From: an uncultured Treponema sp. | GTDB taxonomy: Bacteria; Spirochaetota; Spirochaetia; Treponematales; Treponemataceae | DNA: 64,000 nt | Direction of reading: 5' to 3' | Assembly: GCA_945877425.1 (NCBI GenBank) | Contig: CAMCRZ010000001.1 | Span: 186,001 to 250,000 of the forward strand | Shown here: positions 7,979 through 17,016 of the stretch, piece by piece | How the letters are laid out: the number at the start of each line of letters is the position of its first letter | Numbering within the stretch: position 1 is the stretch's first letter | Position numbers and translations under genes: made by a program | Notes under the pieces: model-generated | Told to the model about the DNA's origin: nothing | What the model saw: only the letters and a program-made list of their open reading frames with translations | Database searches by the model: none

Positions 7979-9129
7979 GAACATTAAAAAAAATATTTGC
8001 CGTTATTTTATTTATTTTCACAGCCGGAATTGAAAATGCATTTTCTTCAAGAACGCTTTTCAACGGATTAAGCAGCTACATTTCACTTGATATGCCTGAA
8101 GGTTTTAAAGTAGTTGAATCAGGAGACAACGGAAAATATTATATGCTGGAAAGTACAGTTGCACCTGTAAAGGCAATAGAGCGCATTTACGCCCCTGACC
8201 GTTTTACTTCAACTCAGGAAGCCCTTGCTACTGTAATGGAAAGTTTCAGCCTTAACTACGAAAAAGACAATTTTACTTGGCGCACAAGAGAAGCTTCTGT
8301 TTCTACATTTGATGGAATTATGCTTGGAGAAAATTCTTTCGGTTACGCCCTTGCACTTAAACTTGAAGAAGGAAATATTCTTGTTTCAATCTGCTGGACT
8401 GATGAAAAAAACAGCGGCAACTGCAACAGTTTTATTGTAAGTTTTTTAGACAGCGTTTTTGTTGATTCAGAAAGTTATTTTGAAAGCGGACCTTTTACGC
8501 AATACGTTTTTCCTGAAGGCGAAAAAGATGAACTTACCCTAAACATTCAGGACAAACAGATAAGCACTTTACTTGGCAAAAATGATGTGGAAGCAGCAGA
8601 GTATTTGATTCAGCGGGAAAATGAAGTGCTTAGTTACTACAGGAATTCACATTTGTGGCAGCTGGCATGGATCCGCTATTACAGAATGATTTTCAGGGAT
8701 TCATGCAAAAGGCTTCAGAATGTTTCTTTTGATGTGTACAACGCTTTTGCCCCGGAATGCAGTGATGAAACTGATTATGCAACCAGGCTTTTAAACTGGA
8801 CTCAAACATTCAGCTACGAAAGGGAAACGACTTCTGCCGACTTTACGTCACTTCCTGGAATTTTAAAAGGAAAGGGCAGCGACTGTGATTCAAGGGCAAT
8901 GCTTCTTGCCGTAATGCTCCAGAGCATGAACATAGATTCAATTATTTTTGTAAGCGCAGTTCATTCTCATGGAATAGCAGGACTTGCAAGCACTCATCCC
9001 GGATACGCTTTTACTGTAGGCGAAAAAGATTATCTTGTAGGCGAAACAACTATTCCCGGATTGACATGGGGAATTATGGACGCAAGCCAGAGTGATCCTT
9101 CCACCTGGATTCCCGTAACGCTTCCTTAA
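7972..9129 (+). CDS. Secreted protein with C-terminal transglutaminase-like domain
   Basis: The 385-residue product begins with a signal peptide (hydrophobic residues about 7-20, then A-F-S-S). The middle region has no family I recognise. The C-terminal part holds a transglutaminase-like core: KGSDCDSRAMLLAVML with the nucleophile Cys near residue 305, then HSHGIAG near residue 331 for the His, and a third acidic residue is likely in the following strand. Such cysteine-protease-fold domains can be peptidases or inactive binding modules. GGAG 7 nt before the ATG supports the start. It is divergent from the pseudouridine synthase and convergent with the HTH-EIIA gene. Function in the envelope is unknown. 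Confidence 0.75.
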   Translation: MTRTLKKIFAVILFIFTAGIENAFSSRTLFNGLSSYISLDMPEGFKVVESGDNGKYYMLESTVAPVKAIERIYAPDRFTSTQEALATVMESFSLNYEKDNFTWRTREASVSTFDGIMLGENSFGYALALKLEEGNILVSICWTDEKNSGNCNSFIVSFLDSVFVDSESYFESGPFTQYVFPEGEKDELTLNIQDKQISTLLGKNDVEAAEYLIQRENEVLSYYRNSHLWQLAWIRYYRMIFRDSCKRLQNVSFDVYNAFAPECSDETDYATRLLNWTQTFSYERETTSADFTSLPGILKGKGSDCDSRAMLLAVMLQSMNIDSIIFVSAVHSHGIAGLASTHPGYAFTVGEKDYLVGETTIPGLTWGIMDASQSDPSTWIPVTLP

Positions 9130-9140
9130 AAAAAGCAAAA

Positions 9141-9788
9141 TTACTTTATGAGAAGATTGTATGCTTCCATTGGATTTTCTGCATTAAGCAGTGCATTACG
9201 CAAATCACCGTCTTTAAGTTTTGAACTGAAAAATGAAAGTGACTGAAGGTAATAGCTGTGCTGGTTAAATGCAGCTGCAATCATAAACAGAAGGCGTACA
9301 GGAACTTCATCAATAGGATTGAAATCCATAATGTCGCATCTGGAAATTCCCACTGAAACTACAAGATCAGTAACACTTGAAAGCCTTACGTGGGGAATTG
9401 CAATACCTCTTCCCAAAGCAGTTGACATAAGTTCTTCACGCTTAAGGATTTCAGACTGAAGTTCTTTTCCGTCTTTGATTTGAGGAGCTGTAGCAAGATT
9501 TTCAGAAAGCCTTACAAGTGCATCGTGTTTTGTCTGATGATTAAGGAAAATAATTCTTTCCGGAGAAATTATGTTTTTTATGTTTACGGAAATGTCTGAT
9601 GAAGGCACTTTTATTGAAGAAGAAAGGCGTTCGTTAACCCAGCGTTCAATTTCTGATTTTTTAAAGCGCCATACAGTTCCTATTTTTCCGCTTGGAATTT
9701 CACCTTTCTGAGCCCAGTCGTAAACTGTACGTTCGCTTACTCTCAAATACTTTGCAACTTCTTCTATTGTTAAAATATCATCTTCCAT
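9141..9788 (-). CDS. Excisionase-type helix-turn-helix fused to PTS EIIA (PtsN-like) domain
   Basis: Residues 1-50 are a MerR/excisionase-type DNA-binding domain (LTIEEVAKYLRVSERTVYDW, then a wing with GTVWRFKKSEI). Residues about 70-215 are an EIIA domain of the fructose/nitrogen class; the phosphorylatable His is in GIAIPHVR near residue 135. EIIA accepts phosphate from HPr or NPr. The fusion suggests a DNA-binding regulator whose state follows PTS phosphorylation. No PTS permease lies nearby. AGGGA in front of the ATG supports the start. T. pallidum has similar ptsN-type genes. A second, HTH-less EIIA is at 57404-57874. Confidence 0.87.
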   Translation of the reverse strand: MEDDILTIEEVAKYLRVSERTVYDWAQKGEIPSGKIGTVWRFKKSEIERWVNERLSSSIKVPSSDISVNIKNIISPERIIFLNHQTKHDALVRLSENLATAPQIKDGKELQSEILKREELMSTALGRGIAIPHVRLSSVTDLVVSVGISRCDIMDFNPIDEVPVRLLFMIAAAFNQHSYYLQSLSFFSSKLKDGDLRNALLNAENPMEAYNLLIK

Positions 9789-9899
9789 TATTTTTCCCTA
9801 CTTTTTTTATCAAATAATTGCAATATTTTGCAATCTTTACGTTTTTTTGTCAACATTAACGCGGTACTGTCCATGTGCCTTGTGTAAAATCCATGCTTA

Positions 9900-9928
9900 T
9901 TGAAAACATCTTGTTCTTTAAGTAGAAT
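9900..9928 (+). promoter_or_regulatory. Leaderless-type promoter of the membrane propeller gene
   Basis: TTGAAA - 17 nt - TAGAAT, with the -10 ending 6 nt before the ATG at 9935. The intervening GGTGCC is not a usable ribosome site. Confidence 0.7.
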
Positions 9929-9934
9929 GGTGCC

Positions 9935-10993
9935 ATGAAAAGCAGAAAAAAAAGTACCATCATCATCTGCATTGCAGTATTTTGTTTTCTTTACATAATT
10001 TTTGGATTCAAGCCCTTGCAGTCTGAACTTCACCTTACACCTGAATGGACGGAAGATATCTATCACCTGCAGGAAAAAACTGAAAATGACATTCTTCTTG
10101 CCTACAAATTAAGGCAGAACATAGGATATTTTACTCCTGAAGGAAAAATCGTAACTAAAATAACGTTTCCGTTTAAATCTTCCATAAGCGATGATTTTTA
10201 TTCAGTTTACGGCGCAGACAGTTCTTCAGTTAACTTTTACTCACCGGAAGGCGAAAGCGTATTTTCAGTAAACAAAAGCGGATTTCCATTTATAGACAAA
10301 GACAGAATATTTTTAATGCTTCCAGGAGGCACTTCATTTGCCGCCATAAATCCGGACGGAAGCACTAAATGGCAGTACGAATATTACAGCCCCATAACGT
10401 CATTTTCTTCCAGCAAAAACGGCACAGTTGCAGGTTACCTTGACGGAACAATCATCTCTTTTACAAACGAAGGCAAAATTGAACAGAAATTTTCACCTGG
10501 AGGAAGCAACCTTGAAATCATTCTTGGAGCAGGAATTTCTTCTGAAGGAAATTTAATTGCCTGCATAAGCGGACAGAACCAGCAGCGTTTTGTTGTAGCA
10601 GAAAAAAGCGAAGGTCACTCAAGGGTCATTTACCACGAATACATAAACAAAGACTGCCCTTACCAAAGCCTTGTACAGTTCAGCAAAGACGATAAAGTTA
10701 TTTTCTTTGACACTGAAGATTTTTTAGGAATTCTTGATTTGAAAAAGCTAAAGACCGCACACATTCCGTTGGAAGGCCGTGTAATTCAGATTGAAGAATC
10801 AGAAACGGAAAACCTTATTTTTGTATTAAGCAAAAAAGACAACTGTTACACCGTTACAGTAATAGAACCTTTTGCAAATCCTGTAGCACAGTTTTCCTAC
10901 AACGCTGAATGTTCTTTCATACGTGTTTACGAAAATGCACTCTTTATAGGAAAAAATTCAAAAATTTCCAGACTGACGGTTTCAAAAAAATAA
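9935..10993 (+). CDS. Membrane-anchored beta-propeller-like protein, unknown function
   Basis: The 352-residue product has one N-terminal membrane anchor (residues about 8-25, after MKSRKK) and an extracytoplasmic region made of repeated beta-rich units of WD40/PQQ type, for example FTPEGKIV, YSPEGESV and INPDGSTKWQYEY. No catalytic motif is visible. The ATG is preceded by a leaderless-type promoter and has no Shine-Dalgarno; the anchor supports this start. The next gene, an M23-like secreted protein, follows 23 nt later with its own Shine-Dalgarno, so the two probably form an envelope operon. A scaffold or binding role is a guess. Confidence 0.72.
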   Translation: MKSRKKSTIIICIAVFCFLYIIFGFKPLQSELHLTPEWTEDIYHLQEKTENDILLAYKLRQNIGYFTPEGKIVTKITFPFKSSISDDFYSVYGADSSSVNFYSPEGESVFSVNKSGFPFIDKDRIFLMLPGGTSFAAINPDGSTKWQYEYYSPITSFSSSKNGTVAGYLDGTIISFTNEGKIEQKFSPGGSNLEIILGAGISSEGNLIACISGQNQQRFVVAEKSEGHSRVIYHEYINKDCPYQSLVQFSKDDKVIFFDTEDFLGILDLKKLKTAHIPLEGRVIQIEESETENLIFVLSKKDNCYTVTVIEPFANPVAQFSYNAECSFIRVYENALFIGKNSKISRLTVSKK

Positions 10994-11016
10994 CGCTTTG
11001 ACATAAGGATTTTACA

Positions 11017-11880
11017 ATGAAAAAAACAGCTTTAATTTTATCAGTTACAGTTTTATCTTTAGCAGCTGCAGGTTTTGCATTTGACTGGCCTCAGAAAGAA
11101 ACTGCTTCTGATTCATTTTTTTCATACTTCGGACAGTTAAGGGGCGGAACTATAAGCAGTTCACTTGTTTTTAAAGACAATTCTGAAATTAAAAGTGCTG
11201 ACGAAGGAAAACTTCTCGGCATTATAAAAGAGCATGACAATGACTTCGGCTGGTTTGAGTCAACTTTAGGAAATGCTGTTTTTGTTTCCCACGAAAATTC
11301 CCTTGTTACAGTTTACGCAAATCTTGACGGCGCTTCCATTGCAGACAACCTTGACTTACAGATACACAGCGGCACTTATCTCGGCAACAGCGGAAATTCA
11401 GGCTGGCAGAACGGACAAAGCTGTCTTGAATTTCAGGTAATTGACGTAAAGGAACAGTCTGCCGTAAATCCAAGGATTCTCATGCCAAAAGTTGGAAAAG
11501 AACTGCCACTTACTGCAGGAACCGTAACTTTAGTAGATTCAAAAAACAATTCCTACAATCCGGCATCAAACAAATTTCTTGAAGCAGGAGTTTACAGAGT
11601 ATACCGTGAAAGACAGGAAACAGCCGTACCTGAAAAAACAATCCTTCAGATAAACGGCTCTACTGTAGAACGGATAGATTTAAGCGAGCTTTCTTCAGTA
11701 AGCGGAAAAATGTGCATAAAAGGCAACAGAAACTACACACTGGAAGAATTTTACCCTGACAGCAAAAAAGCCCTTGCAGGAGAAATTCAGCTTGTACACG
11801 GAAAGACTACCCTAAGCATAACCCTTATTGACAGAAACAATTCTGCAAAAACCGTAACTTACGAACTTACAGTCAACTGA
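11017..11880 (+). CDS. Secreted M23/LytM-domain protein, catalytically degenerate
   Basis: A signal peptide (residues 1-22, cleavage after AAAGFA) is followed by a LytM-like domain at about residues 60-150: GWFESTLGNAVFVSHENSLVTVYANLDG and the LGNSGNSGW stretch fit the M23 fold. The zinc ligands are missing: the usual HxH near the end is CLE here, and no HxxxD precedes it. Such LytM factors (EnvC/NlpD type) activate amidases instead of cutting peptidoglycan. The C-terminal 130 residues are a separate beta-rich domain. AAGGA precedes the start. Probably co-transcribed with the propeller protein in front. Confidence 0.72.
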   Translation: MKKTALILSVTVLSLAAAGFAFDWPQKETASDSFFSYFGQLRGGTISSSLVFKDNSEIKSADEGKLLGIIKEHDNDFGWFESTLGNAVFVSHENSLVTVYANLDGASIADNLDLQIHSGTYLGNSGNSGWQNGQSCLEFQVIDVKEQSAVNPRILMPKVGKELPLTAGTVTLVDSKNNSYNPASNKFLEAGVYRVYRERQETAVPEKTILQINGSTVERIDLSELSSVSGKMCIKGNRNYTLEEFYPDSKKALAGEIQLVHGKTTLSITLIDRNNSAKTVTYELTVN

Positions 11881-11919
11881 TTCAGGGCTGGACTTAGGGC
11901 TGATTTTTCAAGCTAAACT

Positions 11920-13125
11920 TTATTCGTTAATTGATTTTGCAATAATTCCGCTGCCTACAGTAATTCCGTCTTTGTAAAAAACAACGCACTGACCTGGCGC
12001 AACTGCCCTCTGGGGTTCTTCAAAAACTACTTTGTAAGCCTTGTCAGCAAAGCCTTCATCTTCCCTGCACTCATAAGGAGAAATAAAAGCTTTTACAGGA
12101 CGGGACGCAAGCCTGATTTTTACCATAGCTTCAAAAGCACATTCAGGATCATAATCAGCAGGCCACACCAACTCGCTGGCAATCAGTCCTGTTGAAAACA
12201 AGTCGCTGTCCCTTCCTAAAACAACAAGATTTTTTTCCTTGTCAATTGCAGCAACATACAAAGGAGCAGTAGAACTTATTCCAAGACCCTTTCGCTGACC
12301 GATTGTGTAATGTTCAATTCCACGATGCCTGCCTAGAACATGTCCGTCTAAATCAATAAAATCACCTGGAACAGAAGGCACATCAGAAAACAATGCATCA
12401 AGGTAAGGCTGAGGCATAAAATCCTGACTTTCTGCTCTCTGGGCTGCCTTTAAATTATGGGCTCTGGCAATTTCAAATACTTCTTTTTTAGTATGATTCC
12501 ACAAAGGAAACCTTACTTTTTCAAGAACATCAGAAGGAATGGCACTTAAAAAATAAGCCTGATCTTTTGTGGCATCCATTGCAACTGCAATCTGAACCGG
12601 ACGTTTGCTGCCGTTTGGATTTTCGCTGGCATTTTTACCGTAAAGATTTTTAATGCTTTCAGTTCCCCGTACAGCTTTTGCGTAATGACCTGTGCAGAAA
12701 TAATCATACTCTATGCCAAGAGTTTTTATGCCTGCAAGAAGAGCGCCAAACTTAATGTAACGGTTGCATCTTACACAAGGATTTGGAGTTCTTCCGCTGC
12801 GGTATTCTTTCTTGAAATATTCCAGCACCAGCTTATGATATTCGTCTTTAACGTCAACAACGTGATATTCAATGCCAATCTCTTTGCAAAATGCACGGCA
12901 CTCTTCAATATCAGATTCTTCGCCAGGACCATAACAGCTGTCGTAAGAAGGAGAATTTTCAGGAAGTGAAGGCAGGTCGTTTTTCCACAAAGCCATAGTT
13001 ACGCCTATAACTTTACAGCCTTTTTCTTTAAGCAGAACAGCAGTAGTAGAAGAATCAACTCCGCCGCTTAAACCTACAACAACAGTATCGCCTTTTTTTG
13101 GTAAATCTAAATCTTCGTAAATCAT
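11920..13125 (-). CDS. mnmA: tRNA-specific 2-thiouridylase MnmA
   Basis: The PP-loop GLSGGVDSS is at residues 19-27 and the catalytic cysteine lies in NPCVRCNR near residue 117. The C-terminal part has GQRKGLGI and GQCVVFY as in MnmA. The enzyme adds sulfur to U34 of Lys, Glu and Gln tRNAs. Two points are unusual: the first motif is CxxC where E. coli has DxxC, and the second conserved Cys (in a DS.GICF-type motif) appears replaced, the sequence reading ESQDFMPQPYL. At 401 residues it is slightly longer than average. The ATG has no Shine-Dalgarno; a TAGAAT ends 7 nt upstream, so this may also be leaderless, though the -35 is poor. Confidence 0.9.
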   Translation of the reverse strand: MIYEDLDLPKKGDTVVVGLSGGVDSSTTAVLLKEKGCKVIGVTMALWKNDLPSLPENSPSYDSCYGPGEESDIEECRAFCKEIGIEYHVVDVKDEYHKLVLEYFKKEYRSGRTPNPCVRCNRYIKFGALLAGIKTLGIEYDYFCTGHYAKAVRGTESIKNLYGKNASENPNGSKRPVQIAVAMDATKDQAYFLSAIPSDVLEKVRFPLWNHTKKEVFEIARAHNLKAAQRAESQDFMPQPYLDALFSDVPSVPGDFIDLDGHVLGRHRGIEHYTIGQRKGLGISSTAPLYVAAIDKEKNLVVLGRDSDLFSTGLIASELVWPADYDPECAFEAMVKIRLASRPVKAFISPYECREDEGFADKAYKVVFEEPQRAVAPGQCVVFYKDGITVGSGIIAKSINE

Positions 13126-13221
13126 AGCGGTAATTCTACAATATTTATCCTTTAATTCCTAGTTGTTTAGTCTGTATTTTTTTACAATAAGTGAAAAACT
13201 TTCTGCTATACAATTCAGTAA

Positions 13222-13250
13222 TTGTAACGGAATAAAAATCTCACTAAAAT
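13222..13250 (+). promoter_or_regulatory. Leaderless-type promoter of the first phosphohexomutase gene
   Basis: TTGTAA - 17 nt - TAAAAT, ending 6 nt before the ATG at 13257. No Shine-Dalgarno in the gap. Confidence 0.7.
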
Positions 13251-13256
13251 AAACTT

Positions 13257-15050
13257 ATGGAACACAATATGATTTTATCGGCTTCAGGCTGGAGAAAAGT
13301 TTTTGCTGTAAGCGGCAACCAGAATGATGCTGACTTTGAAATAGGAAAAAACAATACGGCACTTTGCGTTCTTGCTGCAGAAGCATTTGCACTTTACGTA
13401 AAAAATCAGAGTAAAAAAAGAAATCCCTTAATTGCTGTAGGAACAGACACACGGCCAACAGGAAAAACAATGGCTCAGGTTATTGTGCGCACTCTTATTT
13501 ACTACAATATAAAAGTCCAGTATTTAGGAATATCAGCTGCACCGGAAATTATGGCTTACTCAAAAAAGACAGACGGATTTCTCTACATAAGTGCAAGCCA
13601 CAACCCTATAGGCCACAACGGATTGAAATTCGGCTTAGGCGACGGCGGTGTTCTTGAAGGCGGACAGGCAAAAATTCTTGCAGATTCATTCAGGGAAAAA
13701 TGTTCTGCAGAAAATGCCCAGTCTCATGCAGAAGAAATTTTAAATGCAGTAAGCGAAAAATATTTTTACAAGCTTCTTAGAAAAAGTGAAAAATTTAAGG
13801 CAAAAGCTCTTGGCGTATATTCTTCGTTTATGAAAGAAATTGTTACAGGTTCTCCTAAAGAAAAAAATCAGAAGCTTATATTTGATTTAATAAAAACTTC
13901 CCTTGAAAAAAATCCTGTTGCATTAGTTTGTGACATGAACGGAAGCGCCAGATGCAAAAGCATTGACAGTAATTTCTTTACACAGGCAAATCTTGAATTC
14001 ATTCCATTTAATGATACGCCGGGAAACATTGTCCACGAAATTATTCCTGAACCGGAAAATCTTGTTTATTGCGCAGAAAAAATCAACATGCTTCAGTCCA
14101 AGGGAAAAAAAGATGCAGTTTTAGGTTATATGCCAGACTGTGACGGAGACAGAGGAAACATTGTTTACTGGAGCAGAAAAAACAATAAGGCACAGATTAT
14201 TCCTGCACAGGAAATTTTTGCACTCAGCGTTTTGTCTCAGCTTACTTTTGAATGCTGGAAAAATAACGGCAAAGTAAAGAATCTTGCAGTGGCAGTTAAC
14301 TGTCCTACTTCCATGCGCATAGACGAAATATGCTCTAAACTTGACGCTCAGGTTTTCCGCTCTGAAGTGGGAGAAGCAAATGTTGTAAATCTTGGAAAAG
14401 AAAAGCGCAGCCTTAATTTTAAAGTTCCCGTTCTTGGCGAAGGAAGCAACGGCGGCAACATAACTTTTCCTTCAGCAGTAAGGGATCCTGTTGCATCAGT
14501 TTTTGCAATAATCAAGCTTCTTACTTTACGTGATGTACTTACGAAAAAAGGTCAGCTTAAAAAAGGACTTTTTCATATATGGTGCGAAAAGTGCGGTGTG
14601 CCTTACTCCCAGAATTTTACACTTGATGACATTATTGCCACACTTCCTGAATACGTTACTACAGGCGTAAGCGAAAAGCGTGCTGTACTTAAAGTAAAAA
14701 CTTCGGACAAAGGAAAGCTTAAACTCAGATTCGAAAAAATCTTCCTTCAGGAATACAGGGAAAGAAAAGATGAACTTGAACAGAAGTACGGAATTTGCTC
14801 ATGGGAATGCTGCACAACAAACGGAACTAAGGAAATAAAAAATGCATCTGACTGGAACAACGGCAACGGCGGACTTAAAGTAATTTTTTACGGCAAAGAC
14901 AAAACTCCCCAGGCATTTATGTGGATGCGTCCAAGCGGAACAGAAAATGTTTTCCGCATAATGTGTGACGTAAAGGGCAACAGACCGCAGATGGAAGAAA
15001 GCCTTTTGCAGTGGGAAACATCAATGATAACAAAAGCCGATGCATTGTAA
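13257..15050 (+). CDS. Alpha-D-phosphohexomutase family protein (phosphoglucomutase/phosphomannomutase-like)
   Basis: All family landmarks are present: the phosphoserine loop YISASHNP near residue 115, the metal loop PDCDGDRGN near residue 292, and the phosphate-binding MRPSGTEN near residue 557. The substrate-specificity loop is GEGSNGG instead of the common GEESG, so this paralogue may act on another sugar or have another role. It is 597 residues, longer than most of the family. The ATG at 13257 lacks a Shine-Dalgarno and follows a leaderless-type promoter; a second ATG is four codons on. The next gene is another member of the family, but has its own promoter. Confidence 0.82.
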   Translation: MEHNMILSASGWRKVFAVSGNQNDADFEIGKNNTALCVLAAEAFALYVKNQSKKRNPLIAVGTDTRPTGKTMAQVIVRTLIYYNIKVQYLGISAAPEIMAYSKKTDGFLYISASHNPIGHNGLKFGLGDGGVLEGGQAKILADSFREKCSAENAQSHAEEILNAVSEKYFYKLLRKSEKFKAKALGVYSSFMKEIVTGSPKEKNQKLIFDLIKTSLEKNPVALVCDMNGSARCKSIDSNFFTQANLEFIPFNDTPGNIVHEIIPEPENLVYCAEKINMLQSKGKKDAVLGYMPDCDGDRGNIVYWSRKNNKAQIIPAQEIFALSVLSQLTFECWKNNGKVKNLAVAVNCPTSMRIDEICSKLDAQVFRSEVGEANVVNLGKEKRSLNFKVPVLGEGSNGGNITFPSAVRDPVASVFAIIKLLTLRDVLTKKGQLKKGLFHIWCEKCGVPYSQNFTLDDIIATLPEYVTTGVSEKRAVLKVKTSDKGKLKLRFEKIFLQEYRERKDELEQKYGICSWECCTTNGTKEIKNASDWNNGNGGLKVIFYGKDKTPQAFMWMRPSGTENVFRIMCDVKGNRPQMEESLLQWETSMITKADAL

Positions 15051-15073
15051 CTTGATTTACAATTTGATATAAT
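15045..15073 (+). promoter_or_regulatory. Promoter of the phosphoglucomutase gene, with dyad at the start site
   Basis: TTGTAA - 17 nt - TATAAT, overlapping the stop of the preceding gene. Just downstream, at 15078-15095, lies the perfect dyad AACGCAAA-AG-TTTGCGTT, covering the expected transcription start. Part of it (AAAGTTTGCGTTGC, 15085-15098) recurs downstream of the transketolase promoter. Confidence 0.6.
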
Positions 15074-15131
15074 CCTTAACGCAAAAGTTTGCGTTGCGAA
15101 CTTTCCCCACAGATTTTTTATGGAGCATTTT

Positions 15132-16913
15132 ATGAACGAAGCAGAAATTCTTTCTAAGGCACAGCAATACATTTCAGAAGAAAAAGACCAGTTTTTCCGT
15201 TCTCAAGTAGAAGAACTTATTTCAAAAAAAGACATGAAAGAACTGGAAGACCGTTTCTATCAGTCACTGGAATTCGGTACAGGCGGACTTAGAGGCGTTA
15301 TGGGCGGCGGAACTAACAGAATGAACACCCTTAACATCTCAAAAGCAACACAAGGTCTTGCAAATTACCTTATCAAAGCTTTTCCTGAAGAACACAAAAA
15401 CGGAACATTAAGTGCCTGCATTGCCTACGACTCAAGACACAATCACGATAAATTCAGCGACATTACGGCACAGGTTTTTGCAGCTAACGGAATTAAAGCA
15501 TACCTTTTCACAAGTCTTCGCCCTACTCCAGAACTTTCGTATGCAATCCGTGTTTTAGGATGCAAAACAGGCGTTGTAGTTACAGCAAGCCACAATCCTC
15601 CTCAGTACAACGGATACAAAGCTTACTGGGACGACGGTGCTCAAGTTGTTGAACCTCACGACAAGGGAATTATTGACGAAGTAAATGCCGTAAAGGAAGT
15701 AAAGCTTGTTGATAAAGATCAGGCTGTAAAAGAAGGCAAAATCGTTTTAATAGACAAGGAAATTGATGACAAATTCCAGGATATGATTAAGGCAAATCTT
15801 TATCGTCCTGAACTTATAAAGGAAAAAGCAAGCACTGTAAAAGTAGTTTACACACCGCTTCACGGAACAGGAGCAATGCACGTTGAAAAAGTTTTAGGCT
15901 CACTTGGGCTTAACGTCATTACAGTTCCGGAACAGCGCGAAGGCAACGGAGATTTCCCTACTGTAGAAAAACCAAATCCGGAAGAAGCACCTGCTCTTAA
16001 AATGGCAGTTGAACTTGCTAAAAAAGAAAAGGCTGATGTTGTTATGGCAACTGACCCTGACGCAGACAGATTCGGAACAGCTTTCCCTGACAAAGACGGT
16101 AACTATGTACTTGTTACAGGAAACCAGATGGGCGCCCTTCTTGCAGATTACGTTCTTCTTTCTAAAAAAGAATTTAACAAAATGCCTGAAAACCCTGTTT
16201 TAATCCGCTCAATAGTAACTTCTCCTTTTGTTGATTCAATCGCAAAAAAATACAACGTAAAGCTTAGCGAAGTTCTTACAGGATTTAAGTGGATTGCTTA
16301 CGAAGAAGGTGAAATGGAAAAAGCCGGAAAGGAACATTATGTTTTCGGACTTGAAGAAAGTTACGGCTACCTTGTTGAAACAGAAGTTCGTGATAAAGAC
16401 GGAATAAGTGCAGCAGCAATGTGTGCAGAAATGACACTTTACTGGGCAAGCAAGGGCAAATCACTTCTTGAACATTTAAATGATATGTACAAGGAATACG
16501 GCTATTTTGAAGACAGGGCAATAAGCAAGTATTTCCCTGGTGTTGAAGGTCCCGGCATTATGGGAAGAATCATGACTCAGCTGCGCACACAAGGCCTTGC
16601 AACTCTCGGCGGAAAGAAAGTCGTAAAAATCCGTGACATTCAGCAGCAGGTTGAATTTGATCCTTCAGCTCCTGAAAAGAAGCAGAGCCTTCCATGGCCA
16701 AAGAGCAACGTTCTTCAGTTCATACTTGAAGGCGGAACTATTGTAAGTGCCCGTCCTTCCGGAACAGAACCAAAAATCAAGTTCTACATTAACAGTTCAG
16801 TTCCTGTTGCAGAAAAGACAGACGCTTCCTTAGCTGCATCAAAAGAACAGGCTGCAGTTCTTTGTGACAAAATAAGCGAAGAAATTATGGCAATTCTTGA
16901 CACAGCAAAATAA
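15132..16913 (+). CDS. Phosphoglucomutase/phosphomannomutase (PgcA/PGM2-like)
   Basis: The phosphoserine motif TASHNPPQYNGYK (about residue 150), metal loop DPDADRFG (about residue 307), sugar loop GLEESYGY and phosphate loop RPSGTEPKIKFY (about residue 541) are all intact. The enzyme interconverts hexose 1- and 6-phosphates, linking glycolysis with polysaccharide and cell-wall precursors. I prefer the ATG at 15132 because GGAG lies 6 nt before it; the ATG at 15120 has no ribosome site. This gives 593 residues. A clear terminator follows the stop. Compared with the neighbour at 13257, this copy has the standard specificity loop and is the likelier housekeeping mutase. Confidence 0.93.
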   Translation: MNEAEILSKAQQYISEEKDQFFRSQVEELISKKDMKELEDRFYQSLEFGTGGLRGVMGGGTNRMNTLNISKATQGLANYLIKAFPEEHKNGTLSACIAYDSRHNHDKFSDITAQVFAANGIKAYLFTSLRPTPELSYAIRVLGCKTGVVVTASHNPPQYNGYKAYWDDGAQVVEPHDKGIIDEVNAVKEVKLVDKDQAVKEGKIVLIDKEIDDKFQDMIKANLYRPELIKEKASTVKVVYTPLHGTGAMHVEKVLGSLGLNVITVPEQREGNGDFPTVEKPNPEEAPALKMAVELAKKEKADVVMATDPDADRFGTAFPDKDGNYVLVTGNQMGALLADYVLLSKKEFNKMPENPVLIRSIVTSPFVDSIAKKYNVKLSEVLTGFKWIAYEEGEMEKAGKEHYVFGLEESYGYLVETEVRDKDGISAAAMCAEMTLYWASKGKSLLEHLNDMYKEYGYFEDRAISKYFPGVEGPGIMGRIMTQLRTQGLATLGGKKVVKIRDIQQQVEFDPSAPEKKQSLPWPKSNVLQFILEGGTIVSARPSGTEPKIKFYINSSVPVAEKTDASLAASKEQAAVLCDKISEEIMAILDTAK

Positions 16914-16926
16914 TTCATAACAGAAA

Positions 16927-16967
16927 ACTGTCCGGCAGGCTTTGGGGCTTTTCGGGCAGTTTTTTTT
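16927..16967 (+). terminator. Intrinsic terminator after phosphoglucomutase
   Basis: ACTGTCCG and CGGGCAGT pair over 8 bp around an 18-nt loop, followed by seven T. It lies 13 nt after the stop. Confidence 0.85.
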
Positions 16968-17016
16968 GTTTAACATTACAGTCAGCTTAAAATCATTTTA
17001 GAGAACAAAAGTCTTT

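Noticed and set aside
9788..10066. 92-codon minus-strand frame upstream of the HTH-EIIA gene
   Set aside because: It covers the promoter and the first 130 nt of the plus-strand propeller gene and looks like random sequence.
15120..15131. Upstream ATG of the phosphoglucomutase gene as the start
   Set aside because: The ATG itself overlaps the GGAG that serves the ATG at 15132; no ribosome site lies before it.
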